Below, one piece after another: positions 1 to 15,000 of a DNA stretch of 64,000 nt (the stretch's first letter is position 1; each line of letters opens with the position of its first letter). The DNA comes from Albugo candida. Taxonomy: Eukaryota > Oomycota > Peronosporomycetes > Albuginales > Albuginaceae. The DNA is taken from NCBI GenBank assembly GCA_905220665.1, contig CAJNAR010000007.1, positions 186,001 through 250,000 on the forward strand, given 5' to 3'. Made by a program: the position numbers and the translations under genes. The notes beneath the pieces were generated by a model that searched no databases, was not told where the DNA came from, and saw nothing but the letters and a program-made list of their open reading frames with translations.

Positions 1-3000
1 CTCCACCTTGACCGTTCGAATCTCCTCCAGCCAAATTCAGCTCTCCAGACAATTTACGTGAGAAACCTGTGATAATCCGTATTCCACCTGACTTATGTGT
101 TTCAGTGTCGTCATTCGTTCCTGAGCTGATCTCGATATAGCCGGATTTATCTCTTCTAGAAATACCAGAATGTAATAGAATGTTACCACCAGGCTGAGAC
201 GAGAAAGATCTGCCTGCAGATAGATTGATGTCTCCATTACGACCTCCATATCCGTCTCCAACACGAAGCTGGATACCTCCAGTGCCTTTATTCACAGAGT
301 CCCCGGTGGTCAACGCAACTGCGCCACTCTCCCCACTCTTTGCTATGCTGGAGCCAACCAAGACATTTCCGCTTGCGCCCCACTTACCAGGTTTTGCCGA
401 AGTGATATTGATGGAACCACTTGCGGCTGCAGCGCCCGACCCTGAAGTGAAGGAAATGGACCCACCGGTACCGTTTGCTTGCATCACATCACCAGCTTTT
501 ATTTTGACATTTCCTCCCATAGAGCTACTTTCACCCGCGCTCATGATGATCTCACCTGCGCTCGATGCGGGTGCATCTCCAGAAAGTATCTTTATCGCTC
601 CTGATTTACCACCAGCTGCAGAACCACTATTGAACGTGATCGACCCTGAATGCGGCAATTCAATGTCTGCATCAGCTGTGGAGACTTGAACGTCACCTGT
701 GTTTGTCTTTGTTCTTGGGCTTATATTGAATCGCCTATGACGTGCATGGAGGGCTGCAACCAAATCGAGTATGATTTTCTGTTTATCCAGCTGATGAAAT
801 TTCTTGATCGAAAATCCGGACTCCTTGAGTGCAAATTCCTCGGCCACTGTTACATATTCCGGAAAAACTTGGGCAGCCTGTTGAGCAATGACACCTCGAA
901 CCACCTCATCTTTCATTCCTCTGATGCGCTGCCATTCATCCGTGTATCGATACTGCTTGATTTCCAGTTTCTGCAGCCGTTGTAGAATCTCTTCTTCATC
1001 CACGTCATCTATCATATGCTTAACTCTTCGATCGGATGGAGAGATAACTTGTGGAATCTGTGCTGGCACTTGACTGACGATCATGTCTGGGCGGATACGC
1101 ATGATAATGCCGTCGCTAACGTTTGTGTCGGAGATCTCGAGAAGAGTTTCGTTGCTCGATCGTAACTTTGTAAACTCACCATGTAACGTGACATTGTTGT
1201 TCATACTGTACAGCATAGCTTCTCCATCTCGGTTTAGTTGTATACCCGATTTATTGCTTGGTAGATGAGCACCAAATGAAACCCCACTGTCCCCTTCACC
1301 ACCGACAACTTCGATATCATAGTTCTGATTCGAGTTTGCTGCACTCCCCAAATATATCCGCCCATTTTGAGCTTGAGTTGAGTTTCCACCTTGTATCATG
1401 ACTTCGCCTCCAGTCCCCATTTCTGAAAAACCACCAGACAGAAGCACGGATCCCCCATTTCTCTGTCCATGAGAATGGCCACCTATAACCTCCGCGTTTC
1501 CTCCATCCGAAAGGATCGAGTTACCTCCGTGTAGAGATGTTTTACCTCCTTCACCGGCGACACTTGACCCAGCAGCAATATTGACAATACCACCGTAACC
1601 AGATCCAGAACTGCTGCCACCCATAATTTTTATCGTACCGGCGTCTTTCAAGTCTGTCTTTCCAGATGATAAAATCACGTCACCGGAATGACCTCCTTTA
1701 GTGGCTGCGGACGATTCAACTGTAATTCGGCTGCTACTTTCCTTACCACTTCCGCTCTTCAAAGTAATGCCTCCTCCCGCTGCTTCTTCACTCTTTCCAC
1801 CTAATATGTTGATATTTCCAGTTTGATGATTACTCCCACCTGTTTTGATATCAATATTCCCACTATAAGAATCATCTGCGTCCCCAGAAGCGATATGGAC
1901 ATTCCCGGTATGCGATGATGATGTGCCGCTTTTGAGAGTGATGTTCCCGCTGACACCTCCAGCATAGCTTGTCGAGGTGCTTCTCAAATCTACTTCTCCA
2001 CTCGATAGCTTTCCACTACCCGATAAAATCTTCACACTGCCCCCAAGATAACTTTCACTTGACCCCGCGCTCAAAAGTACATCTCCTCCCGATACCATGC
2101 CGGAGTTCTCACTGGCAATTCCACCAGTCAGATTAATACTACCTGCAGTACCCTGTTTTGCCCATGAATCTCCTCCCGCGATCTTCACGCTTGCTCCTGA
2201 TAGACCCGAGCTCGTACCAGCTGAAAGCCTGATTTCACCTGATTTTGCAAGTGCGTGCGATTCTGTGCGAAGTTCTAATTCACCACCTTGGTCCGACAAA
2301 ATTCTGACTGATCCTCCAATTTCAGAATTGCTACTAGTCCCACTGCGCACCATTACATCTCCAGCTCTGGAAAGAGTCGAGTTACCACTACTAATAACAA
2401 TACTCCCACTCGATCCCTTTGTAGTTAGCCCTGTAAGTAGATGTAACGACCCTGAATCACCATGTCGGCTCAAGCCAGTGCCTACATTTACTGAGCCACT
2501 TCCAAAGGATTTGGCACCACTCATAACACTTACCCCACCCGAGACTGTCTCAGCACTTTCGCCACTACGGATTTCAATTGATCCACCGTGGTCGGATCCT
2601 GCACTGCTACCACCAACTAGGGACAGTTTTCCTCCTGAAGCATATTTGCTGGACCCGCCATGAATACTGATAGTCCCAGAGGAGCCACCACCAGCTCCTC
2701 CAGTCGATATACTGACATTCCCGCTTTGCCCATCAAAAACTTTCCCACTAGATACGCTTAGGTATCCACTGATTCCATTTCCAGCAACATCAGATGTCAC
2801 TAGACGAAGTTGTCCGCTCCTGCCACTATCCATTTGAGCACTTCCACTTTTGAAAAGAATCTCTCCACCTTGTAATACGCCTGATCCTCCAGCCATTACG
2901 ACTTTGCCAGCTTCAGATTCAGAATTGAATGTATCGCCCCCAATTACGTGAACATGACCTGCGGAGAAACCAGGCTTTGAAAGCCTTGAGAGAGATGTGC

Positions 3001-6000
3001 CTCCTTGTATCGTTATATTTCCGCCTGATCCAGCTACGCTATCGCCGCCTCGTAAGTCGGTCCTTCCTGCACGGAGAGTTGATTGACCCGTAGTGAGAGT
3101 TAGGTTCCCAGAGTACCGCTTGGATGACTTTCCAGAAGTGATGAAGATACTCCCTGAATCTATATCGTCCTTACTACCAAGATAGACTCCACCGCTACCC
3201 TTTTTGCCAGTTCCTGAGATGATGTGAACCGAGCCTCCAATATAACTTAGGCTATCTCCACCGGAAATACTTGTATTACCGCCAGCAGCCTCCGTCCCTT
3301 CCATTACCGTGTGCATACCATCGACGTGATCATTATTTCCTCCTTTAATCATTACATGACCACTTCTATGACCTGCGATCCCTGCACTTATGGTCATATT
3401 TCCGCTGTGTCCATGTCGCGCTGCTCCCGTGGAAATCTTCATCGAGCCTGAATCTGCGCCTTTACTCAGACCGCTTCTAATGTAAATATTTCCTGTCGAT
3501 GAAGTATGATCATCATCACCAGTCTGAATGTGCATATGACCAGATGTCGACATTGTGCTTTGGCCCGTCGCAAGGGATAAGTTACCACTTGACGATTTCA
3601 TCGACTCGCCGCTTGAGATTTGGACATTTGCACCTGCTTGACCTTCCGATGATCCGGGATTGACTAATACGTCTCCGGCTCTACTTCGACTCGGTCCACT
3701 TTCAATACGTATCATCCCACTCGAATGTTGACTTGATCCGCTTGTGAGCTTCACATCTCCAGTACGCCCCTCATTACTATTACCAGTGATCAGTGTAATG
3801 GCACCGCTTTCACTCAGACCTGAACCGCTAAGGACACGCACTGCTCCCCCCGTACTTTTCCAGGATGTTCCTGCAGTCAATCTTAGATCGCCTCCATCTC
3901 CGACTTTGTTAGTGGAACCTTCAATCTTGACTTGTTGCCCAGCTTTCTTGCTGCTGATTGTACCAGCTTGTAATAGAATGTTAGAGTTACTTGGGCTTGA
4001 TTCCATCTGATCTGTGCTACTCTGTACGATACTTATTGCACCATTTGATCCAGCATTGAGCAGAATGCTACCGGAAGATCCATTTGATGAACGACCTCCT
4101 TGTAATACCACATCCCCTGGCACTCCACCGAAGGAGGAACCAGCAGATAGTTTTATATCACCCGCTTTGCTATGCCGTCCGGAAGTGCCTCCCATCAAGG
4201 ATATCTTGCCAGATACATGCCCTTTGGCTATTGTACTACCAGTTTGTATATCAACATCGGGAGATGAGTCCTTAGAAGTATCTCCGGTCGCTAACGAGAT
4301 TTTCCCAGAGATTGCTCTATACGATAAGCTATGCCCGCTCTCAATCGTGACATTGCCCGATTCCTCCTTCTCAGAAGAGCGTACAGAGGATACTAGGATA
4401 CCGCTGGATCGACCACTTTGAGCTGAGCGTAATACAAGATCCCCTCCTTGCCTCACACCTTTTCCACCGCTAAGTGTGATACTTCCTCCAGTCTCGCCTT
4501 CACCGGCTTCTATCACAACGTTGCCACTAGAGCCATGTTCTGTGTAGCCGCTTTGAATATTTACATCTCCGGATTTTGTTGATGCAACGCCAGAAAGAAT
4601 GGAAATATTACCTGTTTTTTTCTTTATGATGTCAGATTGCGTCGAAACAACAATATCTCCAGTATGCATACTATGTGACTGACTCTGTAGCTGTACGTCG
4701 ACTGGAGTAGAAACATTGTCGGATGGATTAACTTTGAAAGTTCCTAGAACTGAGATACTCGACGAGGAAAGTCCTATCCGACCATTTTTCAAGTCCGAAT
4801 TGATAAATATGCTCCCTGAGCGATTTGATTTGGATTGGCCAGCTTCTAGTTTGATATCACCAGTGGACAAAGCAGAATCTGGGGTCCGTAGATGGAGATC
4901 ACCCGACGTCGTCGCTGTTCTTCCTGTGGTGACTCGAATGGTAGATGGAGCAATTCCTATTTTGGTTTCTTCAAGGCTAGATCCTCCGCTTATTCTGATC
5001 GATCCTGAATGATTTTCCGAGTCTCCAGTCTTCACCACCAAATCACCGCTTCTTCCTGAACTGGTTTTCCCGGTCTGGATCAGTATATTCCCGGAATTTG
5101 CGCCCTCTTGACTGCGACTAAATGTACCCGAGTTTGCAGTTGTGATCTCAACGTCTCCACTTTTCTTTGGATTATTTGCTGTCACTTTGAATCGCTTGTG
5201 CTGGGAGTGTAAAGCGGCTACCAAATCGATAGATATTTGCTGTTTATTGACTTCATGGAATTGATCAAAACTAAAATTCTTTTCGGGTAATTCAATCTTT
5301 GAAACAGAGACATACTCGGGAAATGTATCACCAACTTGTTGGGCAATAACACCGCGTACGGGAAGATCCGGTATTCCTCGAATTTGACGCCACAGCTCGG
5401 AGTAGCGATAATTTTTGATTTCCAGGGTCTGCAGTCGCTGAAGGATCTCATCCTCATCCACATCTTGAATGTCCACTTTAATTCTTCTATCCGATGGATA
5501 CACAATCTCGGTAAATTGAGCTTGCACATGCGAAATTAATTTGTTTGGTTGAACCCTCATGACAACATTTCCGGGAACTGAGGTTTCGCTATGTGAAAGT
5601 CTGAACTCTCCCGAGTTCAAACCGATATTCAGTTGATTACCCGCTTGCAATGCCAGTGAAGAATTGCGGGTAGTTTTGATAGAAATGGAGTTGTCCCCAT
5701 GTATGTTCATGTGACTCGAGCCATCAGCACTTCGAATTGAGACACTACCATTTTCTTGACCCAGTCCTGGCCTTAGCTCGATGCTTCCTCCATATCCTTC
5801 GTGATTCGAGTTGCCTGCAGTGATCGATACAGTCCCGGAAACAGTTTTTGAAGTACCTGTGCTTATCTTGACATCCCCGCTCGATTTCCCTGATCCGGTA
5901 GACACTATGGAGTCACCCGAAGTTCCACTTTCTATACCTGCACCTCCGCTTTTCAATTCTGCAGTACCTGTCACTGCTTCCGTCGAAGCTCCCGTAAAAA

Positions 6001-9000
6001 TCGAAATATTCCCGGTTTGTGCAGAGCTGGATGTCGCAATTTCGATCGATCCACTTGCTCCTCCATTCCCAGTCAGCAATTTCAATGTCCCGCCTGTGTT
6101 AGATTGCGAGCTGTTTCCACTTTGGAGAAGTACCACTCCACCCTTATTTTCCTCAGCGTTACCTCCAAGGAGTAAAATTGATCCGACACGGCCTTTGGGT
6201 GAATCACCGGATGAAATTTTGACATCACCACTGGTACCAGACTTTGTAGACCCTGATACGAACCTTAGCGTACCGGAAGCTCCGTACTCTGTCACGCCAG
6301 TTGCCACCGTCATTTCTCCAGAACTTTGATTTTCTATACCAGTGTGTGTTTGAAGAAGTACGCTCCCACTAGAATGACCTTGTCCGGAGATCATTTCGAT
6401 CGTCCCACCATCGCTAGCAAAATCCGTGCTACCCGAACCTAGCTGGCCATGATCAAAAGACCGGTCACCCCCATGTATAAAGACAGTCCCTGGCTGTTCT
6501 TTATAAGTACTCCCAGTCGTCAGTGTCAAAGTGCCCGAACTACTAGCCAACGATTCACCGGTCTGTAATCTCATTTCACCTGATTTTGCCGATGCCATCG
6601 CTTTGGCAGAACTCAGACTAATCATCCCACTTTGATGACCCAAGCTCGAGCCACTATGTATCGTGACATTCCCTCCATCCCTTTGACCTATACCACCATA
6701 TAATGCTAGGCTTCCTCCATCTGAATAATTACTCGAACCGCCTCTGAGCACCATTTTCCCTCCAGATAGCTTAGAACCAGTACCAGCACTCAAGTAGACA
6801 CTTCCACTTCGTTTAGCCGGAGAAGGGAGTGGATTATTTGTAGAATTGGGGGAGCCATGAGAATCTCCATTTCTTATAATGATATCTCCAGCTGCTGTGC
6901 TCTTTCCAGTCCCAATCACGACCCTCCCGCTAGTAAGGTGAGCTGAAAGTCCCGTCTTGAATAATATATCGCCACTTGCTCCTCGAGTAGCTTCAGTTGA
7001 GGCGGATGTAAGTTTCAAGTTCCCCGTTGTATCAGAACTTGATCCAGAGGTCAGTATTATCTCTCCTCCCAGCCCGGTCGGTGCACTGCCTGCAAGTATC
7101 GAGACATTCCCACCGGTGCCCGAACCAAGCCGTACTGACAGCCCACCACCCCCGCGATTCATACTTTGACCCGTAGCGATGTGAATTGCTCCTGGTCTTC
7201 CTTTGGTGGTAGAACCAGAAGCAATGCTAACCCTTCCAGTTGGACCAGTAGTAGAGTCTCCAGAATGTAATTCTACCGAGCCCGATTCTTTTGAATGTGT
7301 CCTTCCACTCGAAATTTTTGTGTCTCCACTCCTTCCAGATGATTGAGCTTCCGATGTCTTGATAAGAACGTCACCGCTGGTGAATTCACTACTTGTGCCA
7401 CTTTGTAGCGCTATCGACCCGCCTTTTGATGCAATAGCCTTCCCCCCCAGAACATAGATATCGCCACCTTTGTCACTACTTGATGCACGACCGTAACTCG
7501 AGCCACCACTGAGTATGACCGCACCACCTTGCGCATTCTCCTTGAACAAACCGTCGTGTGCATCACCAGCTGAGATAAGAATTTGTCCACCTATTGCTTT
7601 TCTTCTGTTGGTCGTTTTTCCTACAGATAGCGTTATATCTGCACCTCGTTCATGATTTGATTCTCCAGTCAGGATCAGTATCTCTCCCGCAGCATTGGAA
7701 GCAGAATCTCCTGTATTGATGCTCAACAGTCCTGACTGATCAATTGAGGTGCCTGTTTTTATAGACATTCCACCAGAACGGATTCCCGTAGACGTAGCCA
7801 TACTGATGTTCCCACTAGAAGCCACATCGGAGGTGCCCGACAATATATTCACATGTCCTCCGGACAAAGATGATTTTGCTTTTCCTGCCATCAGTGAAAC
7901 GTTCCCTCCGCTGAATCCCTTCCCTTCTCCAACAGCAATTCTAATTGATCCTGCTACCCCCGTACTTGCTTTGCCCGTTCCAAGTGTCAAGCTGCCAGAA
8001 TTATGTGAGCTACTATCTCCAGTAGATAGTGAAACTGAACCACTCGATCCATGCCTTCCTGACGTCGCAGTATGCATGAGAAGACTTCCGCTATTAGAGT
8101 CGTCTGAATTTCCTGAAAACATCGCAATCGATCCTCCGGTTCCACTCATGGCTTTTCCACCATAAATTGTGACATTGCCAGCTATATCTCGTGCATTATA
8201 GCGACCGAACGAGGCTCCTCCTAGAATTTCTACATTTCCACCTTCTCCACCGTTGTGCACATCCTTTGCCTTATTGGGACCTGCACTTATTGAAATAGAG
8301 CCTCCACTTGCATGGGATTCTTCGGTACTTCCAGCAAGTAGACTAATGCCACCACCATTTACTTGGGACGCATTGCCAGCATGTATGCCAATGTCTCCAA
8401 CAGTTCCGCTCTTTGAAGTCCCAGTCTGAATATAGACGTGACCGGTTCCTGCTAGCTTTTGTCCATGGCCTGTACGTATGGATATGTTTCCACTCAAGCC
8501 CGAGCTCTTGGCTTCTGCACTAATAATTTCAACATCCCCGCTGGATGAAGAAGAACTCATTCCCGAGAGAAGTTGCACACTACCTCCGACACCATCACCG
8601 TTGACATCACCAGCCTGGATGTAGGTATCTCCACCTACTTTGGTGGATCCAGTACCAACTTTGAGATTAATGTGTCCAGCTCTTCCTGTTCTAGAAGATC
8701 CAGTACTGACGTTCACATTTCCAGATGGGCCTGACATCGAAAATCCCGTGCTCAGAGTTACCGATCCACTTTCCCCTCCCCCCGTAGCAGAATGAATGCT
8801 TATAGTGCCGCTACTTCCGGATGCCGAAGCACCTGATACCAGGTCAATCGTACCTCCAGCCACATTAGATGTTGATCCAGCTTCTACTAGTATATTCGAG
8901 GTACCTCTACCACCATATCCGCCGCTGATAGTAATGTTTCCTGCAGACCCGCTCAGCGCGTCGCCCGTTTGGAGAGTAAGAACACCAGTGTCAGAAGTGG

Positions 9001-12000
9001 CAGAATTACCACTCGTGATACGTACTGCTCCACTAACAATGCTTCTATCATTTTCAGTGTTTTTTGTCGCAATAGATATTTCTCCACTCTCCTGAGACAT
9101 TCTACCTCCTGACGATATGGAAATAGAGCCTCCGCTGGTTCCTGTTGACTCACCTCCTGAAATACTAACATTGCCACCTCTAGCTTTCTGCCATTGTCGA
9201 CCTTGAGAGTCACCTCCGGATATGAATACATCACCTCCATACGTTCCATATTGTGTCTTTTTATTCGTTCCATTTCCACCCATTATGTTGACAGCGCCTG
9301 CATGTGATGACGATGCTGCTGAATCTCCGCTATACAGGAAAACATTCCCTCCATTTCCAGCCTGGCTAGAACCGACATTGATTTTGATATCTCCTCCCTG
9401 TTTATCAGCAGAAGATCCCGTACTGAGCAATATTGACCCACTCATTCCTCTTGACGAATTGCCAGTAACTATTGCCATGCTACCACTTGATCCTTTTTTT
9501 CCTGATTCTGACGTATAAATGTTAACGTCCCCGCTATTCAGAGCATCACTATAACCAGATGCTAGCGTGACGCCTCCACCCGATTGAAAAGAACCTGCAG
9601 TATCACCCGCTCGTATTTTGATACTCCCTCCGTCCATATTACTGCTTTTCCCAGCTATGAGGCCAATGGATCCACTAGATCCCGTGAGCGAAGGACCTGT
9701 TGATAATGAGATATCGCCCGATTTTATTTTACTACTTTGACCTGTGGCGATTTCTATTTTCCCACTTGAGCCATAATATGCAGAGTCACTGGTACCGATG
9801 GTGACCGATCCACTAGATGTTCTCTTACTTTTGCCACTAATGATATTGACATCCCCTCCAGAGCTTGCGCGTGCGGATCCACCAGATAAGGAAATTTCAC
9901 CAGCTACACGTTGAAAACATCTTTTTAGCAAAATCATAACTTTAATGAAATGCACCAACCTTTATCGTCAGATCCACCTCCGTTTGCAGAGCCTCCCTCG
10001 ATCAAGACCCTTCCACCCTTTCCACCGTTCAGATTCTGAGTACTACTCCCGTGACCAGCAACCAATTCGATATCGCCACCTTTTACGGAGCCGTAAGTCG
10101 CTTCACCAGCTGACATATGCAAATTGCCACCATCGCCCTTGTTGCCACTACCGACAGTAATTCGAATGTCACCACCTGCACCCGACTTGCTTCGACCTGT
10201 ACTTAAATCCATCGCTCCACTCGGTCCAAAAGTGGTGTTTCCTGTCCGGATCGTCACTCTTCCAGATACACCACGAGACCCAGCATTGGCGGTTTGCATT
10301 TCTATGCCACCGCTCGACGCCGCTATACTTTTTCCCGAATAAATCTCGATCTTTCCCCCCGAGGAGGTAGCGGATGTTCCACCTTCTAGATGTAGCTGCC
10401 CCCCCGTATCCTTATTCGCGTTCTTCCCTGAAGCTTCTCCACCAAATATTATAATGGAACCTCCATCCCCGCCATTCGAAGTTTGCTTGCTTTTACCACT
10501 ACCAGCACTCAAATTGATGGACCCACCGCTGGCCGAATCTACGACATACATCAAGAAGAAAAATCTACCATGATTTGTCAGATTACATACTTGCGCTTGA
10601 GTCTCCAGCGGAGATATTGACACTTCCACCATCGCCCGTACCTCCGGTTCCAGCAGATAGTGCAATGTTTCCTGCATGCCCTTTCAAAGCATGCCCACTC
10701 TGTACACTGATACTTCCCGAGTCGGCAGTAGACGATGACCCGGACATGATTGAAACAAATCCGGACGATCCTCTTATATCGGAGGAAGCGGTGTTAAGAG
10801 ATAGATCTCCACTAGATGCTGCCGTTGAAGCACCGGTCGTGATGCTTACTCTGCCTCCTGTAGCTTTTGTAGTTGTGTTGCCTGCTTGCAAATCAATATC
10901 ACCACCATTTCCTTTGTCACCGGTTCCGACAAGTATTTGTATGGAGCCTCCAGTGCCTTTATTCGAAAAACCGGTTGTAAGAGACAATTTACCAGAGTTT
11001 CCATATGATGCATTGCCGGTGCTAAGTAGCAAAGCGCCAGTGACCCCTTTGCCAGCAGTATTTGCCGTCGTGATCTGTATGCGCCCACTCGATGAAACCT
11101 GACTGTAACCAGAATGCATCCTAATATCACCGCCCGATCCCGTACGACTATACCCAGCTTCTACTCGTACATCTCCCCCTTCATTGTGCTTCATTCCGCC
11201 TTGAGAGGCTCCTCCAAAAATGGCGACGTGGCCACCATCACCAGAATTTTTATTTTGACCTTCACCACCAGTTAGTGTGATTGAGCCACCTCTGGTCGAT
11301 GACTTCGAGATTGTCGCACCTGCGGAGATATCCACATCTCCTCCATTACCAGTAGAACCGGTTCCAACCAAAAGTGATAATTTTCCTCCATATCCACCAG
11401 CTGCAGTTCCACTTTTGAGTGTTATACCTCCTGATTCACCTTTATCTGTGGTACCACTTTCCAAAACTATACTTCCACTAGGACCAATCGCACCAGCTTT
11501 AGCCGTTCTCAAAGCTACATCTCCACTTGAAGCTTTCTCACTGTCACCAGAAAGTATACTTATAGACCCTCCGCTTCGATTGTCTGATGTAGAGCCTCCT
11601 TCAATAGCGACAAATCCCCCTTCCCCGATACTGCCTTTACCAGAAGCCAAAATGATTTGTCCAGATCGTCCATACTGTGCATTTCCGGTTGAAACAAATA
11701 CAGCGCCAGAATTCCCATATGTAGTATCTCCGGTTTGTAGGTCGATTATGCCACTAACACCTTTTGCACCAGAGGCAGCCGTCGCGATATTAATGGAGCC
11801 ACTGGATGCGGAGATCCCCTTGCCGGATAGAAGGGTAACGGATCCTCCATATCCTGCGGCGGCACTGCCACCTTCGACTCTGACATGTCCCCCATTGTCC
11901 AATGAGTTCATGCCACGAGCGTGACCTCCCTTGATGTTGACGATACCCCCGTCTCCACCATCAGTCGAGTGGGAAGATGAACCTTCACCACCAGCTATAT

Positions 12001-15000
12001 CGATTGTTCCTCCAGAGTATCTCGCGGCAGACGTTCTTCCAGCAGTCAGCGCTAAGTCACCTCCAGCTTCTCGATCTCCTCCACCAACCGTGATCGATAT
12101 AGTGCCAGCTCTACCGGAATTTGCATTTCCTGATTCGATGGAGATGTCGCCTGTATCACCAGCAGCACTATCACCAGTTTGGAGAGTGACGGTTCCAGTG
12201 CCACCATTTCCACTCTTACTGGAAGAAGCTGAAGCAATTTCGACTTTACCGCTCGATCTTTTAGCACTGAGACCAGATTGAAGCAGTACGCTACCTCCTA
12301 TTCCTTCCGTTGCCTTTCCACCTTCAAGATGTAAGGACCCAGCACGATCATTGGGGGATGTGCCTCGAGACTCGCCAGCCTTGATCAAGACAAGCCCACC
12401 GTCACCACCATCACCAAAATTTACACTTGTACCGGCACCTGCAGCGATCTCTACATTTCCTCCTCGACTAGCTATCGCATTGGAAGATCCGGATTGCAGA
12501 GAAATTGTACCACCATCACCCACCGTGTTGTTTCCAGTATTGATAAATACATTGCCTGCCATGTGACTGGAATGGCCAGTGACTAAGTGAATCGATCCTG
12601 CTTTCAAACTAGACTTTCCTGTCTGTAACATGATTCTGCCTGATTCGGAGTTCGATTTTGCGCTTTTCAAAAAGATATTGCCACTTGAACTACTTGCAGA
12701 TGAACCCCCTAATATGATTGCATCGCCACCATGAGATAAAATACTTGATCCACCACCCAGCACCAATCGTCCTCCATCACCTTCTGCTGAATATCCTCCT
12801 TTGATTTCAACGGACCCACCTTGACCTACTCCCAGCAAGGAAGACTGCATGCCGTCCCCTTCACCACCTGAGATAGATACATGTCCACCTTTACCACCAT
12901 TTTGTGAACGTCCAGATCCAGCAAGTATTGTTATGTTCCCTCCTTGTTGATTGTCTCGTTGTGCATTCCCGCTTTGAAGTAAAACAGAACCCACGGTACC
13001 ATTTGTGCTTGTTCCACTTTTTATACTGATAGTACCACTGTCTTGCATCGTGGTATTTCCAGTAAAAATCATGACATCCCCGGATATCCCTCGCGCAGCA
13101 TTACCAGTGCTCATGACAATTGAGGCAGTTTTCGATGACATTAAATCATCGGATGTAGCTAGCTCCAATAGTCCGCTCGAATCAGTACCGCTTCCCCCAG
13201 TGGTTATCCGAACCTTTCCACCAGCACCTTCCTCACTTGTGCCACCACTAATCTCCACATTTCCCGCGGTACCAGTCTTTGAATCCCCCCCTTTGATACG
13301 TATATTACCAGCATGATTCGATGCTGAGCTTCCTGTGAGAATCTCTAGGTCGCCTGTTTGATTGTGCGCACTCCCCGTGGATATTACAATCCGTCCAGTT
13401 TGCCCATTTCCACTTGACGAAGCAGACCCAATAGCGACTGTTCCGCTAAAACCATCCGCACTCGTTCCACTCAAGAATTTAAGGGAACCCCCTGTGCCGT
13501 TTCTACTTTTGCCTCCGAAGATGTTCACTTCTCCACCGCTTGATGATGATTGCATGCCGGAAGACTGGCCCCCGCCTATTGTGACGTCTCCACCCAGCGA
13601 TGCTTCATCATTCAATCCACCACCGGCGGTCAATTTCAATGAACCTCCGGTGCCGTCGAGCATTGTTGTAGATCCTGCAACAACATGCACATTTCCTCCT
13701 TCAACACTTTCACCCGATCCAACCCGTATGGCAATTGATCCACTCTCTGCACTCGACTTTCCTGTTTTGAGTATGAGCGTTCCGGATGGTTTGCTAATCG
13801 TATCACCAGTTGCAATTTCCATATCACCGCTGGCACGTGTGGATACACCTTCCTCTGTTCTAATTGTTACGCGGCCAGTAGTTGATGACTTGGAAGTTCC
13901 GGAAGTGAGATAAATTCCACCACCTTCATCCTGTTCCGACGCCCCAGCACTCATAAATATATTTCCTCCATGCCTATCCGTAGATGATCCAATCGATAAT
14001 GTAATGTTTCCACTTTGATGTAAGGCATTACCAGTGTGAATCTGAATCGTACCAGACGTACCCTTTATGCTTTCACCAGTCCTTATAGCAATGACACCAG
14101 AACTTCCTTCTTGAATCGTACGAGCAGTAGCGATCTGCAAATCCCCGCTAGAACGAGCATTTCCTTCGCCAGTCGTGATAGATATTTTACCCCCAGAACC
14201 ATCGCCAATTCCGGCTTCCAGATTGATATTTCCACCATCACCAGTACTCGAATTACCACCCCTCATCACGATACTTCCCCCTTTGATATTCCCACCAGGA
14301 TCAATCTCGCTGTAAGCATTGCCTCCACTGATAGACACCTGTCCACCGCGCCCTCTGTTTGGATTAAGCCCATCACCAGCTCTGATTATGATTTCTTTTC
14401 CTGGGGAGTTGATACCCTTCTCATTTCCAGCAACAATAACAACAGGGCCACCCGACAAGACTTCAACAATCGACTGATTGAAGACAACCGAATAATTTCT
14501 CTCATCGACAGTTGATCCAAAAAGGCTTGCTTCTCCACCAGCACCGCTGTCCGCCTGATATAAGACGACATCTCCAATTAAAATAGATCTTGGTACTTTG
14601 TGCTTCGGACATGGTGATTCTGTGATAATTGCATCACATTCAAATACCAAGTCATCTTCCATCGATACGCACGATGAACTTGACGCGCACCAAGCACAGC
14701 GCGTTGTGTTTGTGCATGACCCACAATCTTTTTGAGTCTGGCACTGAGGGCTGGATGGACAAGTGCTTCCATCTTTTATCCAGTTGGGGCACTGGACTGG
14801 ACTAAACGATGGACCATCCTCCCCTCCTTCTAGGCACTGCATTGTAGAATGACAGTAGCCACAATGACGTTCCATTGTACAAGGAACACATTGCTCCATC
14901 GCATCCCAATAGTCTGCATCTGCAGGTGCTGAATAAATGGAGCAATTGGGATGATGGATGGAGTGAACCAGGCTGCTTCTGGTTGTATTCAATGATGTAA

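Noticed and set aside
225..13913. Many plus-strand open frames of 70-215 codons, Pro/Ser-rich (for example 2097-2663, 11277-11924, 13362-13913)
   Set aside because: They are exact antisense of the Gly/Ser repeat of the giant gene. Repeated GGN and TCN codons read backwards give Pro/Ser-rich frames with few stops. They share no start or splice logic.
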